From the NCBI RefSeq assembly GCF_901000735.1, contig NC_081548.1:3782001-3846000 (forward strand): a stretch of DNA of 64,000 bases. The letters run 5' to 3'. Position 1 is the first letter of the stretch. The number at the start of each line of letters is the position of its first letter. The notes under the pieces are model-generated. The model saw nothing but the letters and a program-made list of their open reading frames with translations, was not told where the DNA came from and made no database searches. The stretch comes from Corylus avellana. Taxonomy: Eukaryota; Streptophyta; Magnoliopsida; Fagales; Betulaceae. Shown piece after piece: positions 1 to 10,922 of the stretch. Both the position numbers and the translations under genes were made by a program.

Positions 1-1885
1 TTCCCCAAAGTCTCGTCTGCATAGTGTGAAGGGTCTCGTAAGCGGCTAAAATATTATCAGAAATTAGTCGGCCCGGGATGAAGGCACTTTGGTTTGGGGA
101 AATGATTTCAGGGAGCACCAATTTTAATCTATTAGCCAAGGTCTTAGACACCAATTTATAAAGCACATTGCACAGGCTAATGGGTCGGTATTCAGTGACC
201 CTAGTGGGGTTCTTACATTTGGGGATTAAAGCAATATACGTGGAATTGAGCTCTTTATTCATGCATCCTGAATTTAAAATATTGAGTACAGCATTGCTAA
301 CCTCAGGGCCAATGGACGCCCAATTTTTTTGAAAAAAACAAGCAGAAAAACCATCAGGGCCGGGGGCTTTCAAAGGGGAAAAGGATCCTCTCCATTTCAA
401 AATCCCTCAATTTCCTCCATTTAGTGCATTGTGAAGGGTAGTGTTGTCCAAAAGTTTTAATAAGGGTAGTGCTTCAAAATGCACTAAATGGAGGAAATGG
501 AGGGATTTTGAAATGGAGAGGATCCTATTCTTTTCAAAGGAGCCATTTGATTTAGAGCTATCCCCACTTCTTCAACCGTGAATTCTTTCCGCAACATCTC
601 ATTCATCGAATGATTCACCCTTCGACCTACTACTTCCAAAATATTTCCCATACTTCTGGAGCCACCTGTAGAAAATAAATTTTGAAAATAAGATACAAAA
701 GCTTCACCGATCAGGTCATCATTCTCCCACCTCTGCCCCATCTCATCCACAACTCCAGTTATTAAATTGGCTTTTCTCTTTTGATTCGCGCAGGCATGAA
801 AGTATTTTGTATTTTTATCCCCATGCTTCATCCAGTCTTCCTTCGCTCTTTGTCGCCAATAAAGGTCCTCCTCCTCCTGTTTTTTTTTCAACTCCATATT
901 GAGCTTTCGGAATAGGTCCGTATCAATCTCCTTGGGATTTTGCTGGCATGCAGTTATTTGTTCCGATAGCTGTACTATTTGCTGACCCTCTTTTCTTCCA
1001 TGTACCCATTGCCATTTTTGTAAGCCATGTTTACTCTCTTTTAATTTTCTGCTTACTGATCTCCATGTGCCGCTCTCCACTCCTTTACGCCTCCAAATGT
1101 TTTTTTATCACCTCTTTGCATGCCTTATTGTCTGCCCATGATGCTTCATATCTAAAACCACGTCTCTTCCTTCCCTTCATGAGTCGGCCAGTAGGATTGA
1201 TTAATAGGGAATAATGGTCAGAGAATACAGCTACCTCCGACAACACTTCCACATTGGAAAACCGTTCAAGCCATGCGGCATTTGCAACCACTCGATCTAA
1301 TTTTTCCATCACGAGGTCACTCCCTGTTTTTCCATTATTCCAAGTGCACAAAGGACCCCGACACTCTAGTTCACTTAACCCACAAAATTCCAGAGTGGAT
1401 TTAAAGTTCGCCATAAGATAGTTGGGTCGTATGCTTCCACCAACCTTCTCCGATTGGTCAAGTATTTCGTTAAAATCGCCGGCACAAATCCACGGACCCG
1501 CAACACATGTTTTGAGATATCGTAATAGATTCCATGCCTCGCCTCTTTTATGGGTTTCCGGATGGCCGTAAAAACCTGTGAAAAACCATGGAACTGAATT
1601 GATCGGGGAGATAGCTGCATTGATGTGTCTATTGCTGTAGTTTTGAATTTCAATTCCCAAACCATCCTTCCAAAGTAGCGCCAAACCTCCACTTTTTCCG
1701 ATACAATCAACAACTAGCATATTAGGAAAATCAATTTTTTGCTTGATAATTGACATTTTATTTTTTCGCAATTTTGTTTCCATTAGAAAGACCAAATCGG
1801 GGCACTTATCTTTTACCTTTCGGCAAAGTTCTCGAATTGTCGCAGGGTTCCCAAGCCCTCGACAATTCCAACATAATATTTTCAT
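1..1885 (-). pseudogene. LINE ORF2: endonuclease and reverse transcriptase, disrupted
   Basis: The reading starts at an ATG at 1885-1883 with MKILCWNCRGLGNP. It carries endonuclease signatures in order: CWNCRG (Asn), METK (Glu), GDFNEIL (Asp/Asn) near the middle and FSDHYSLL (His) near the end of that domain. The frame stops at a TAA at 1087-1085. The next frame (about 1092 down to 540) encodes the RT N-terminal region, including a KYFHACANQKRK stretch and ending in QMAPLK. After the inserted MITE the RT resumes from 367 with APGPDGFSACFFQKNW, then TYIALIPKC, YRPISLCNVLYKLVSKTLANRLK and SAFIPGRLISDNIL, which are RT fingers and palm motifs. The RT part to the left of the MITE is open to base 1. 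One frameshift plus one insertion make this a pseudogene copy. Confidence 0.93.
377..531. mobile_element. 155-bp foldback MITE inserted in LINE RT, 9-bp TSD
   Basis: The element is almost wholly an inverted repeat. The left arm runs AGGATCCTCTCCATTTC... to ...TTTAGTGCATT, and the right arm (about 478-528) is its reverse complement with few changes. A loop of about 50 bp lies between. The flanks are a perfect 9-bp repeat, TTTCAAAGG, at 368-376 and 532-540. Removing the element and one flank rejoins the RT reading MAPLK-APGPDG in frame. A 9-bp duplication with long inverted arms suits a Mutator-like MITE; that superfamily call is inference. Confidence 0.9.
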
Positions 1886-3096
1886 GTCGGTCGGCGGGGC
1901 TGTGAAACACACCCCGCCAATCCCGATCCATAATTAAATTCCACATCCTCATCACGCAGAGCTAATGAAACATCCCCCTTGACCTTCATTCTCCTAAGTG
2001 CAGACGCCATATTTCCTTCTTGGTCAGCACCGGAATCACCCAGTTGCTTTCGTTTCCCATTGGCCTCAAGTTGCTGGAGTTCACTCGGCCAATGTTGTCC
2101 AGCTCTGGCTCTCCTTTTCCATTTCTGCACCACGTGTCCTGAGCTGGCTCTTTCATTATTAGGCACCTCAGTCATCTTGTTTTTACGTGGCTCACTCCCA
2201 TGCACATCATCCCCTTGTACAGATGGCCCAAACTCATTATTACTTTCCTTTATGTTAACTTGCGTGCCAGCTCTCTTCTGAATTCCAGCGCTCCCCATAA
2301 TCTCGCCTTTCCCATTACTGCAATATTCTTTCCCCTCAATTCCTGCATTTCCATTAATGTTGTTTTCTTTCCCTTTTAATATTCCAGCCGTTAGCTCATT
2401 TGTAAAACTTCCTTCCTTATTCTGTGTTTCTTGAAACGTATCCTTCAACTTTTCCATATCCATACGGGATCCAATATTCGCAGTAACTGAAATCCCCTCA
2501 ATAAAATCCCCACAATTCCCGCCTGGAATTGCTCCCTCGTCATAATTGCTTTCGTCAGCCGTAACCGTCATATCGTCGTCCGCCGCGATCTTCCCTGGGC
2601 TCATCGGAAAATCTGTATTGCCTGTTTCTACCACCTTCGACGACGGTGCTTCCCCGCTTCCATCTGAGAACCTGCTGCTGCTGGTTCGGTTATCCCTCCT
2701 GCTAGAGGCCTTTCGACCCATCTTTGTCTCCTCATCATGCCACTCAGATGGGTAGGATTGTGAAAATTCTCTCCGCCGTCTTGGAGAAGGTACTCGGATC
2801 CAAGGGCCATACTGTTTCTCCGATTCTTTAATTCGATATCCTCCTCGAATCGTGCATCCCTCCCGTCCATGCCAGATTTTTCCGCAGTCAAAGCAATACT
2901 TGGGCAACTTCTCATAACGAAAACCTATAAGAACTTGCTTACCGAGAAGATTGATTACTCGGCCTCTAGCAAGAGGTTTTGTTACATCAATTTTGATTCT
3001 AACTCTTAAGTATTCCCCCCACCCCACTCCTTCCTCATCAGTATCAACTTCCTCCACCGTTCCCATCGTGGCTCCAATTTGGAAGCCCACCTCCTT
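1882..3096 (-). CDS. LINE ORF1 protein, zinc-knuckle (partial, N-terminus in gap)
   Basis: About 400 residues are visible and the frame is still open at the N gap, so the true start is missing. A CCHC knuckle, CFDCGKIWHGREGC (C-x2-C-x4-H-x4-C), lies near the visible N-terminus after a KPLARGRVINLLGKQVLIGFRYEKLP stretch of the DUF4283/zf-CCHC_4 type found in plant LINE ORF1 proteins. The rest is hydrophilic and low in complexity. ORF1 proteins bind the element's RNA. The stop TGA (1884-1882) overlaps the ORF2 start ATG (1885-1883) as ATGA, suggesting that ORF2 is translated by reinitiation. Confidence 0.85.
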   Translation of the reverse strand, partial: KEVGFQIGATMGTVEEVDTDEEGVGWGEYLRVRIKIDVTKPLARGRVINLLGKQVLIGFRYEKLPKYCFDCGKIWHGREGCTIRGGYRIKESEKQYGPWIRVPSPRRRREFSQSYPSEWHDEETKMGRKASSRRDNRTSSSRFSDGSGEAPSSKVVETGNTDFPMSPGKIAADDDMTVTADESNYDEGAIPGGNCGDFIEGISVTANIGSRMDMEKLKDTFQETQNKEGSFTNELTAGILKGKENNINGNAGIEGKEYCSNGKGEIMGSAGIQKRAGTQVNIKESNNEFGPSVQGDDVHGSEPRKNKMTEVPNNERASSGHVVQKWKRRARAGQHWPSELQQLEANGKRKQLGDSGADQEGNMASALRRMKVKGDVSLALRDEDVEFNYGSGLAGCVSQPRRPT

Positions 3097-3196
3097 NNNN
3101 NNNNNNNNNNNNNNNNNNNNNNNNNNNNNNNNNNNNNNNNNNNNNNNNNNNNNNNNNNNNNNNNNNNNNNNNNNNNNNNNNNNNNNNNNNNNNNNN
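3097..3196. other. assembly gap (100 N)
   Basis: Exactly 100 undetermined bases, the usual placeholder for a gap of unknown size. It hides the 5' end of the LINE, and sequence order across it should not be taken as proven. A GAA repeat starts directly on its right side (3197-3216). Confidence 0.98.
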
Positions 3197-3670
3197 GAAG
3201 AAGAAGAAGAAGAAGATTAAAGAAATGTAAAGATTTTTCATGGGATTATCTTCTTTTGCATGCAACAGCAAGAAAGACAGTGAAGGGGGTCCTTATAGTG
3301 ACGTATGCCTTCATCTTTTTCTCACTAATCCAAATCTATGAATTTCTTATCCTTCACCTTTTTCTTTTTGGAATATCTGTTTCTCTGATGTTATTATTTT
3401 AATTTTTCCTTTTTTGTTTGTTTCTTTATTTTTGTTTTTTTTTCTTTAAAGCAACTTCATCTTTATACTCAAGCGAAATATACCTCCAAAGAAATTTTAC
3501 TCCATTATTGCTAGGAGTATTACATTTTTTACTACAATAACACGTTTGGAACCGACGTAATGGTTTATATGGCATTTATCACGTCATCAACAAAACAACT
3601 AAAATTCTACCACGTTAGTTTGTAAAAATATCTTACTAAAAATATCTTACTAAAAGCGGTAGTATTCCAA

Positions 3671-3702
<32 letters not shown>

Positions 3703-4370
3703 TATGGGTTAAGGTTAATAAATTTCTTACAAACTGACGTGATAGTTTACGTGACACTTATGTATATTGTCAAATCAACCACTAAACAATCAAATTTTAT
3801 TACTTAATTTCTTTTCACTCATATCGTGCCGCGTGTAGCTGAACTGTCGCGTGAGTTTTTAAAAGAATTACAATAAAAGTTATAATACTTCAAATATTTT
3901 CTAAAAAAATAAAAATTTACAAAAACAACAAGAGAGAATAAGAGAATAGAAGTAGAAAATTAGGAATTCCTCATACATTTTCGTTTATAATATTTTCTTA
4001 GCCCTCATTGAAAAATATGAAGAAGAAGAGGAGCAATTGGACAAGAGAATGTTATGGGCAGGGTACCCCAGCAATCACCTCATGAGGGGGTGACCAAGTG
4101 TGGAGCTTCAAATGTGGGCAACATATTTTCACTTGTCTCTTTCAATTATATTCCAAAAACCCTACAAAATAAATAAAAGAAAAACAGAAAACTTTCCCGT
4201 GTAAATGACGATTCAAGTGAAATAAAAATGAATTATTTTATAATCAAAATTTTATATTTAATTAATTATATTTAACGATATATATGATGTCACATCATTA
4301 GGTGACATTATATATATTATTAGATAGATAACATAAAATCTTAAGCTTGGATTTATTAGCTAGCTAGGCA
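3197..4370. other. AT-rich intergenic DNA, no gene seen
   Basis: A short GAA repeat, several poly-A/poly-T tracts (for example 3669-3700) and no frame with recognisable protein. Around 3535-3620 and 3730-3800 two related stretches mention the same words (acgtaatggtttat / acgtgatagtttac), a likely decayed repeat pair. Confidence 0.5.
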
Positions 4371-4377
4371 CCAAAAA

Positions 4378-4600
4378 CATGCATGCCCTTTGAATTTAAG
4401 GCCAACGACCTCAAACAAGCCACGTGTTGGAAGCCAATCAGGATTGAGTTTGGACCCTCTCCGCACGTGCAAACGCTAAGAAATGTTTGGGAAACAAAAC
4501 CGAGGGGAACGTGCATTTGTCAGCTGCCATGCACCTTTGCTTCCTCGTGCCTCCTCATACTCATTCACCCTCTTGCTTTCTCACGTGCTCCCTCTCTTCA
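4378..4600 (+). promoter_or_regulatory. ACGTG/RY-rich promoter-like block without a gene
   Basis: Within about 210 bases there is a CATGCATG (RY/Sph) box at 4379, CCACGTGTTGG at 4421, a CCAAT box near 4433, GCACGTGC at 4464, AACGTGC at 4508, CATGCAC at 4529 and TCACGTGC at 4582, then a TATATATATAC stretch near 4655. ACGTG cores (ABRE/G-box) together with RY boxes are typical of seed-maturation promoters. No coding region follows: a Tourist-like element begins right after it. It may be an orphaned or decayed promoter, or chance. Confidence 0.4.
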
Positions 4601-4670
4601 ACTACTCTTAAATTTCTCTCATTTTTATTTTCCTTTTATACCAAAAACAGAAACATATATATATACCTCC

Positions 4671-5403
4671 GGAATGGTTATCCCCATAGAATAATAATTA
4701 TTTTGTTTGGTAAAGGTTTATTCTTAAGAATAGATTCATGAGGGAATCACTAATTCCTTATACATAAAAATAACTATTTATCTAAAAAATGAGAGGAATA
4801 GTTATTTCTTAAGGAATAAAATACTTTAAAAAAAGTAAAATATATATATATATAGGTATTTGTGAAAAATGTATTATATTCCTTAAGAAATAACTATTAC
4901 TCTCATTTTTTAAATAAATAGTTATTCTTTTGTGCAAGGAATTAGTGATTTTCACAATAATATCTATTTCTACGAATAAACCACTAAAAAAGAAGAAGTA
5001 AAATATGAAAATTAAAGTGGATGGCCGACCACACATTGGTCACACCAACCCCAGACACCTCGCGGGACCACCCCTAGGTGTTTGGGGGTGCTGCAACCAC
5101 CCCCGTGGCATCTAGGGGTGGCTACAGCCACCTCGATGGCACCGGGGGTGGTGCAACCACCCCAGACCACTTTTGTGGCCACCCACTATTTTTTAGGTTT
5201 TTTTTTTTTTTTTTAATATGAATTAAAAATAATAATGTGTAGGTTTTTAATAATTTTGATTTAATTCCAATTAAACCTTGTGTGTTGTTACCAAACTAAA
5301 AAATATGAATAACTATTCCATTCAATTATTCTCTATTCTCACTAATAACTATTCAATTTCCTAATGAAAATTGGAATACGTATTTCTCAAATCAAACGAA
5401 GCC
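4671..5403. mobile_element. Tourist-like MITE with GGGGTGG module, left end degraded
   Basis: The right end reads ...CAAATCAAACGAAGCC followed by TTA, the mirror of GGGC(T/C)CGTTTGGTT ends seen in the copy at 51770-52355. Inside are the same paired phrases as in other copies (AATAACTATTCC..., TTGTGAAAATCACTAATTCC). The middle (about 5030-5185) carries four to five copies of GGGGTGG/CCACCCC words. The left terminus lacks the GTTTGG end, so it is truncated or diverged. Confidence 0.65.
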
Positions 5404-7498
5404 TTAATTAAAATATAGTAAGTGATGGAGTCGAAATTCGAATTCGTAACATCTATTATTATACCGTATTAAGCTTATGAGAAAAAATGGACTTAATTAT
5501 TTATAATAATATTTTAACATTCTCATTCATTTAATGGACATCTTGGATAAGATTTTCAAAGAGTCATATTTATCTTTGTTTTTTTTTTTTTAATCAGTTT
5601 TATTTTTCTCCACCCACTTTTTATCTTCTAAATTGTCATGATCATTAATGGCTTTGATATTTATAGTCACAAATAAAATAACTGCTATGAGATAATCAAC
5701 TAGTCTAAAGATAACAATTGTCCATTTAGCAAAAGTCTTATCTTCTTAACCAACTTTGCTTTAAAGCATTTATGTCTTATGATGTAGGTTATGAAGTTTA
5801 TTAAGCAAACCAATTGGTATGCTTAGACTGAAAACTACCTAATTTAGTCTATGCAACCATAATGGAAGTATATTCGAAGTCAAGAAAACACTACCTCTTA
5901 AGAACAAACCTTTATTAAAGTTCAAGAAATAGTTACTTATTTGTCCATGTCTTCCTTCCTCCTGAGTCCATTCCATAAATACTAGCACTGAGTTTTGCCG
6001 ACAAGGAAATGCCAAGCTAGTCAATGTTTTATTTATGAAATGTGTTGGGTGTCATTTTCTTACATATTTCGTATATTATTTTTTAAAGGACACAAATTTT
6101 TTTCAAACTGATTTGAAAGAACCTACTATAATAAGTGATAAATGCTTTTTAAAATATTTTAGTAGTTATTTATTACAATTTCACTAATTTAGGAAACCAA
6201 ACACTAATTTTTTAGAAATTCAAAAATGTTGAATGACATTTGTCACCTATTAAAGTAGATTGAAGGAAATTTCATCTAAACCAGTTTGGAGGAAATTTGT
6301 GTTCTTTTTTAAATTCACAATTGAATATGTACAACTCACGTGCAAGTTTCACATATTTAATGGTTGATTTATATATATATTTTGAATGTAGATGGATAAG
6401 AGATGTGTAGGATAATGAAATAAAATAAACATTTTCTCTTTATTTTATTTTAGGATACTAGAATATGGTCAAAATGAAATTAACAAAGAAAATGGACAAA
6501 AACAACAACAACAACGACCATAAATGACATGGCTCCTTAATTTCCTCCTGTGTTTTAGGTTGCCAAAAAAAACACATTTCTGCTCATGGTTGCCAAAACA
6601 GGACTTGACTTAACCATGGTCAGGTTTTTAATTTATGAAGTTACTTTTGTGTGCTAATAAAAATAATAATTATTGAGGTCAAATTCGTACTAAATAGTAA
6701 ATACATGCAGTGAATAACTAGTAGGTCCGACTCAATTTATTTGCCTAACCACCCTTTCTCTTTTGTCAAATTTCTACTCTCCAATTTAAGTTTCAGCGCG
6801 AGTGACTGCACCACCATTAATAGGAATAACTTAATTCTCCTAAAATCATGAATAATAATTCTTCTAAAAATTGGGGGAATAGGTATTTCATTAATAATGG
6901 AATAGTTCTAAAAATAATATTCTAAAAAAGCCATTTGTTATTCTCATTCCATTCTCCATTTCCCCCTCTTAGGTGGCCGGCCACCGCAATCGAACCTCTG
7001 GTGGTTGCTTCAACCACTTTTCAATTTGCCATTTGGTGGTCGTAGCCACCAAATCGGTGCTCACCGCTAGCCACTGTCCGACCTTTTCAATTTTTGGCCA
7101 CAACTCGAAACAGCCCAGCACATACTACTGACAACGACATTCGACTGTCCTCCGCCAACATCGACTACCGTTTGCTACCATCCCTTGTGGCCCTCCGCTA
7201 TTTTAGTCACTGCCCGACTTAATTCATTGTCTGCCACCTTAGTAGTGGAATGAGGTGACAGTAGCTGAAGACGATAGAGAGCTGCATGGGACATCAACAA
7301 TTAGTGGCTTGGTGGCATGAGACGCAAAGGACCTCCGAATATGGTTGTTGGTGGTAGTTCACGTTGGACGACGATGGGCTAAGGTGGGTGGTGGTTGACA
7401 GTTGGCGAGGTTGGGTGGTGGCTAGTGGTGGCCGGGCTAAGCGATGGCTGATGATGAGCTCTAATCTAAAGCTCTGACCACCCTCATGCAGTCATTGG
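5404..7498. other. intergenic DNA with a Tourist-like fragment
   Basis: Mostly AT-rich and featureless. About 6824-6975 holds a fragment with the AATAACTTAATTCTCC / ATTCTCATTCCATTCTCC wording of the Tourist-like family, followed by a GC-richer stretch (6970-7500) with GGTGG/CCACC words and no convincing frame. Confidence 0.45.
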
Positions 7499-8959
7499 TA
7501 GGACCGTAGGGGTGTCAAGGCAGTTAGTAGATTTTACTGACCGCAACCGCTAACCGTTAGGCGGTTAGCGGTTAGTGAAATAAATAACCGCCCGCTAACC
7601 GTTTTTTCAAAATTAGGTTTTTTTTTTGCTTTTTGGGCTTTCTTTAGGGCTTTTTGGGCCTTTTTTTGCTTCTTTTTTTTGGTCTCTTTTGTATTTTTAG
7701 TGTCTTCTTGGGCCCAATTGCTATAAAAAGAGTCCATATTGAAAAATCAAAAATATTTGACCCAAAATTTACATTTACTTGTACTTTAAAAAAATTTCCT
7801 TAAATATTAAATCATAACCGGTTAACTTTTTTTTTCATTAAATTATATCATATGATTAATTATTTAAATTATTATCATATTTACTTATAATCTTTTTTCT
7901 TTGAATTGAACTTAATATCTAATGGTAAATGGTAATGTTCAAACTCCTAAATCCTAAATTCCTAAAGTATCTAATAATGCTTTAATTAAATTGTAGTTAT
8001 AAGTAATATATTGTTTAATTCAATTGAATCAATTGTGATTATCATTGTACATGAATCATATGATTAACTTGTAGACTTATGACTTATGAGTTATGTCATA
8101 TTATATATGTATTATTTATTATTATATAATCATATGATTTAATGATCAAGTCATCATGCAATATAATCATATCAATTATAGTGATAATATATAAATTACT
8201 AAAATTATAATGATAATACATCAATACTTAAATTGTGTTTATAAGTAACACATTGGTCATTGTTTAATCCAATATCAATTACTTAATTTGATATTATACA
8301 AATCATATCATCATTGTACATTAATAATATGATTCACTTGAAGTTTTGAATAAAGTATTTGAATTATCATTGAATCATATGATTAAGTATTGATATTATA
8401 CATTTATATTATTTATATGCATATGTAAACTTATATAGACTTATAACATATACAAACTTATAAGTTTATAATATACATTCGAAATAAGTCTCTAGATATT
8501 TAATTGTTGTATTAGTATGAATTGATATACTTATGAGTTATGTCATATTATATATGTATAATTTGTTATTATATAATCAAATGATTTAATGATCAATTGA
8601 TCATGTGATATAATCATATAAATTATAGTAATAATATATTAATACTCAAATTGTGATTTAATGATCAAGTGATTATATGATATAATCATATAAATTATAG
8701 TGATAATATATTAATACTCAAATTGTGATTTAATTATTTTTAAAAAAAATTGTGATTTAATGATCAAGTGATTATGTTATATGTATAAATTTATAATTAT
8801 AATTATAAAAATATATTATATAAAAAGGCGGTTAGCGGTTATGGTTAGTAAACCCAATAACCACTAACCGCTAGACGGTTCTAGCGGTTAGGCGATTAGC
8901 TGTTAATACGGTTAAACGGTTAAGTGGTTAGCGGTTAAAGCGGTTAGCGGTCACCCCTA
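7499..8959. mobile_element. hAT-like non-autonomous element with GCGGTTA arrays
   Basis: The ends are TAGGGGTGTC (from 7507) and GGTCACCCCTA (to 8959). Just inside each end are repeated GCGGTTAGCGGTTA/TAACCGCTAACCG words (7540-7605 and 8825-8950), a subterminal repeat pattern typical of hAT transposase binding. The interior is very AT-rich with no transposase. A possible 8-bp target duplication is GTCATTGG (7491-7498) and GTTATTGG (8960-8967), one mismatch. That places the left boundary at 7499 with an extra TAGGACCG before the second TAGG. Confidence 0.75.
8536..8772. repeat. tandem repeat of about 75 bp inside the hAT-like element
   Basis: The phrase ATTGTGATTTAATGATCAAG, followed by TGATTATATGATATAATC and AATATATTAATACTC, occurs two to three times in succession with small changes and a poly-A interruption near 8740. 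Similar wording also appears diverged at 8130-8210. Confidence 0.65.
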
Positions 8960-8967
8960 GTTATTGG

Positions 8968-10770
8968 GGGTGGCACTAACTAGAAGAATAAAAGTGTTGT
9001 TCTTGTGTTGTTTTTAGGGAACCCTACTCAAACTAACTTTCGATTTGCAATGTCTCACCCCCTCCTTTGAACTAAACTACTAAAGATTGCACCTACCTTT
9101 CCCCAAAACTACAACAAACGTGCAATGTCCCCCAAATGACAAAAATACCCTTAATAAAATTTAAATTTTCAATTTTTTTTTTTTTTTTGGAATTTCTTTA
9201 AGTATTTTTGTCTTATTGAAAAACTTTAAGAGCATTTTTGTCTTTTTTGAGATAATAGGTACATTACAAATTGAATGTTAGTTTGTGGAAGTATGTATAT
9301 TTTTTTCTTTATATTTTAAGAAATTCAGTCGAAATATGATTAAGAAATTTGATCAATATTCTTATAATGTTATTATCAAATGAATGAATACTATTTGTAA
9401 GTAATAATAATAATAATAATTATTATTATTATTATTATTATTATTATAGGGTACCAAACATAAGATTGATGAATGATGAAATTTTTTGTTTTCGTGAGCA
9501 AAATGAAGGTTAAGTTTGAACTAATTAAAGGGCAGTTTGGTTGTCGTTACAGGCAGGTTCATACACTGCAATTTCCACTAAAAACATTAAATGCATGTTC
9601 TCGTGTCGCGCCTGGAGGACGTGTTCACTCATCAGAGCATCCAATGGTGTCCCGGAAAACATGCTGTTTTCTTCCGGCCGGCCGACAACAAACCTTAATT
9701 GGTCGGTTTGTCACCGCCACCTCATTCTTTCCCTTTCACTACTACTAGTGCCCATTTACAAATTTTCCTTTTCTTTTTTTCTTTTTTTTTCTTTTTTTAT
9801 TTTTTTAATATTGATTGAAATTAAAATAATTATACATTATAGTATATGTAATTAAGAATCATAAAAATTATGCTTTTTTTTCTTTCCTAATTAAAAAGGC
9901 AAGAGGCATTCTTTCCTTGACCTAATCTTATCAGGGCATTAATAAGATTCGTGGTAATTTACACTAATCAGACCTGAAGATTTTGTTATGGGATTTAAAC
10001 TCATGTCTTAATCTATAACATCATAATTTCTACACATCTAGTATATTTGATTGATCATCTTCCTCTTTGTTCTACCATAAATAGGTTAAGGATGGATATG
10101 CGTAGTGATGTAGACATTGTAAAGTCTTTATCTTCTTCTTTTACTACGTACCTACACTGATGTAGAGTTCACCAACCTCTTTGAGTATTTGTAATCTTCT
10201 AATTAAATTTACTTTATAGCTTTCTTACAAGTAAAGTATTCTTCACAATTAATTGCGGATCAACCATGGACGTGTACTTCCACCCTTCTCATTTTACTAA
10301 CAGAGGGGGTAAATAAAAGGGTTGAAAAGTTTGATGAGTTAATTACAATTTTCTAAAATTCGAGAGGACATTGTAAGTTGAGTGGTAGTTTAAGGAAGTA
10401 AGTATAATTTTCTTTTCCTAAAATCAAATTAATGTACACTCTGGATTTTGGCATTGTTTAATGAGTGATGTTATGGGTATTATTCGAGCTGTCAAATTTT
10501 CTTGCTTAATTTTTCTATCTATATGACAATACGTGGCACTTATACGAACTGTCACATTAATTTGTACAAAAATATATAGTAAAAATTGTAGTACCCAAAC
10601 ATTTTCTTTGGTTAGTTAATTATCTCTAGTGTTAATTTGACTTATAATTAAAGGGCACCTAATAAAAACACATTCACTAGCACATGGTTAGTAATTTAGA
10701 CAGTAAATATGAGAGAACTTTTGCAGGGTCTACTTGCTCAAACAAATCTCAAGCAACTTGACCCAGCTGG
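8968..10770. other. intergenic DNA
   Basis: Contains a foldback fragment with the wording 'caatgtctcacccc...aaactac' (about 9010-9300), an (AAT)n(ATT)n microsatellite at 9402-9447 that is itself a palindrome, and a slightly GC-richer stretch at 9535-9750 whose frames match nothing I know. No gene called. Confidence 0.45.
9402..9447. repeat. (AAT)n(ATT)n palindromic microsatellite
   Basis: About six AAT units run directly into about nine ATT units, so the tract can fold on itself. Confidence 0.9.
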
Positions 10771-10773
10771 AAC

Positions 10774-10922
10774 AAGATCCTCTCCATTTCAAATGAACCG
10801 ATAATATCCAGTTAGTTATAGTAGAAGGGGTATTTTTGTCTTTTCAAAAAAGTAAAAAGACAAAAATACTCTTCCACTATAACTAACTGAATATTATCTA
10901 ATTTATTTGAAATATGGAGATA
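10774..10922. mobile_element. foldback MITE with GATCCTCTCCATTTC end
   Basis: The left arm runs GATCCTCTCCATTTCAAATG, then a GTTAGTTATAGT word and GTATTTTTGTCTTTT. The right arm is the reverse complement with a few changes and ends TTGAAATATGGAGATACT. The loop is only a few bases near 10845-10855. The tip resembles the end of the MITE at 377-531, but the body differs. I found no clean target duplication. Confidence 0.7.

Larger units (their letters stand above)
1..3096 (-). mobile_element. L1-type LINE retrotransposon, 5' part
   Basis: Reading down the minus strand there is an ORF1 with a zinc knuckle, then an ORF2 with an APE-type endonuclease followed by reverse transcriptase, the normal order in plant L1 LINEs. 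The element runs off the left edge inside the reverse transcriptase palm, so its RT end, RNase H and poly-A tail are outside the window. Its 5' end is hidden by the assembly gap at 3097. The copy is damaged: a one-base frameshift near 1085 separates endonuclease from RT, and a MITE interrupts RT at 377-531. It is therefore not autonomous as it stands, although long frames survive, which suggests a moderately young insertion. Confidence 0.93.

Noticed and set aside
3197..3216. GAA tract as start of a coding exon
   Set aside because: It is a simple repeat at the edge of an assembly gap with stops immediately after.
4383..4694. 103-codon plus-strand frame
   Set aside because: It overlaps the ACGTG/RY-rich block and a microsatellite-like stretch and has no protein motif.
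7534..7737. 67-codon Lys-rich minus-strand frame
   Set aside because: Low-complexity product of T-rich DNA inside the hAT-like element.
8536..8772. CRISPR-like direct repeats
   Set aside because: The repeats are contiguous 75-bp tandem units in AT-rich transposon DNA of a plant, without unique spacers or cas genes.
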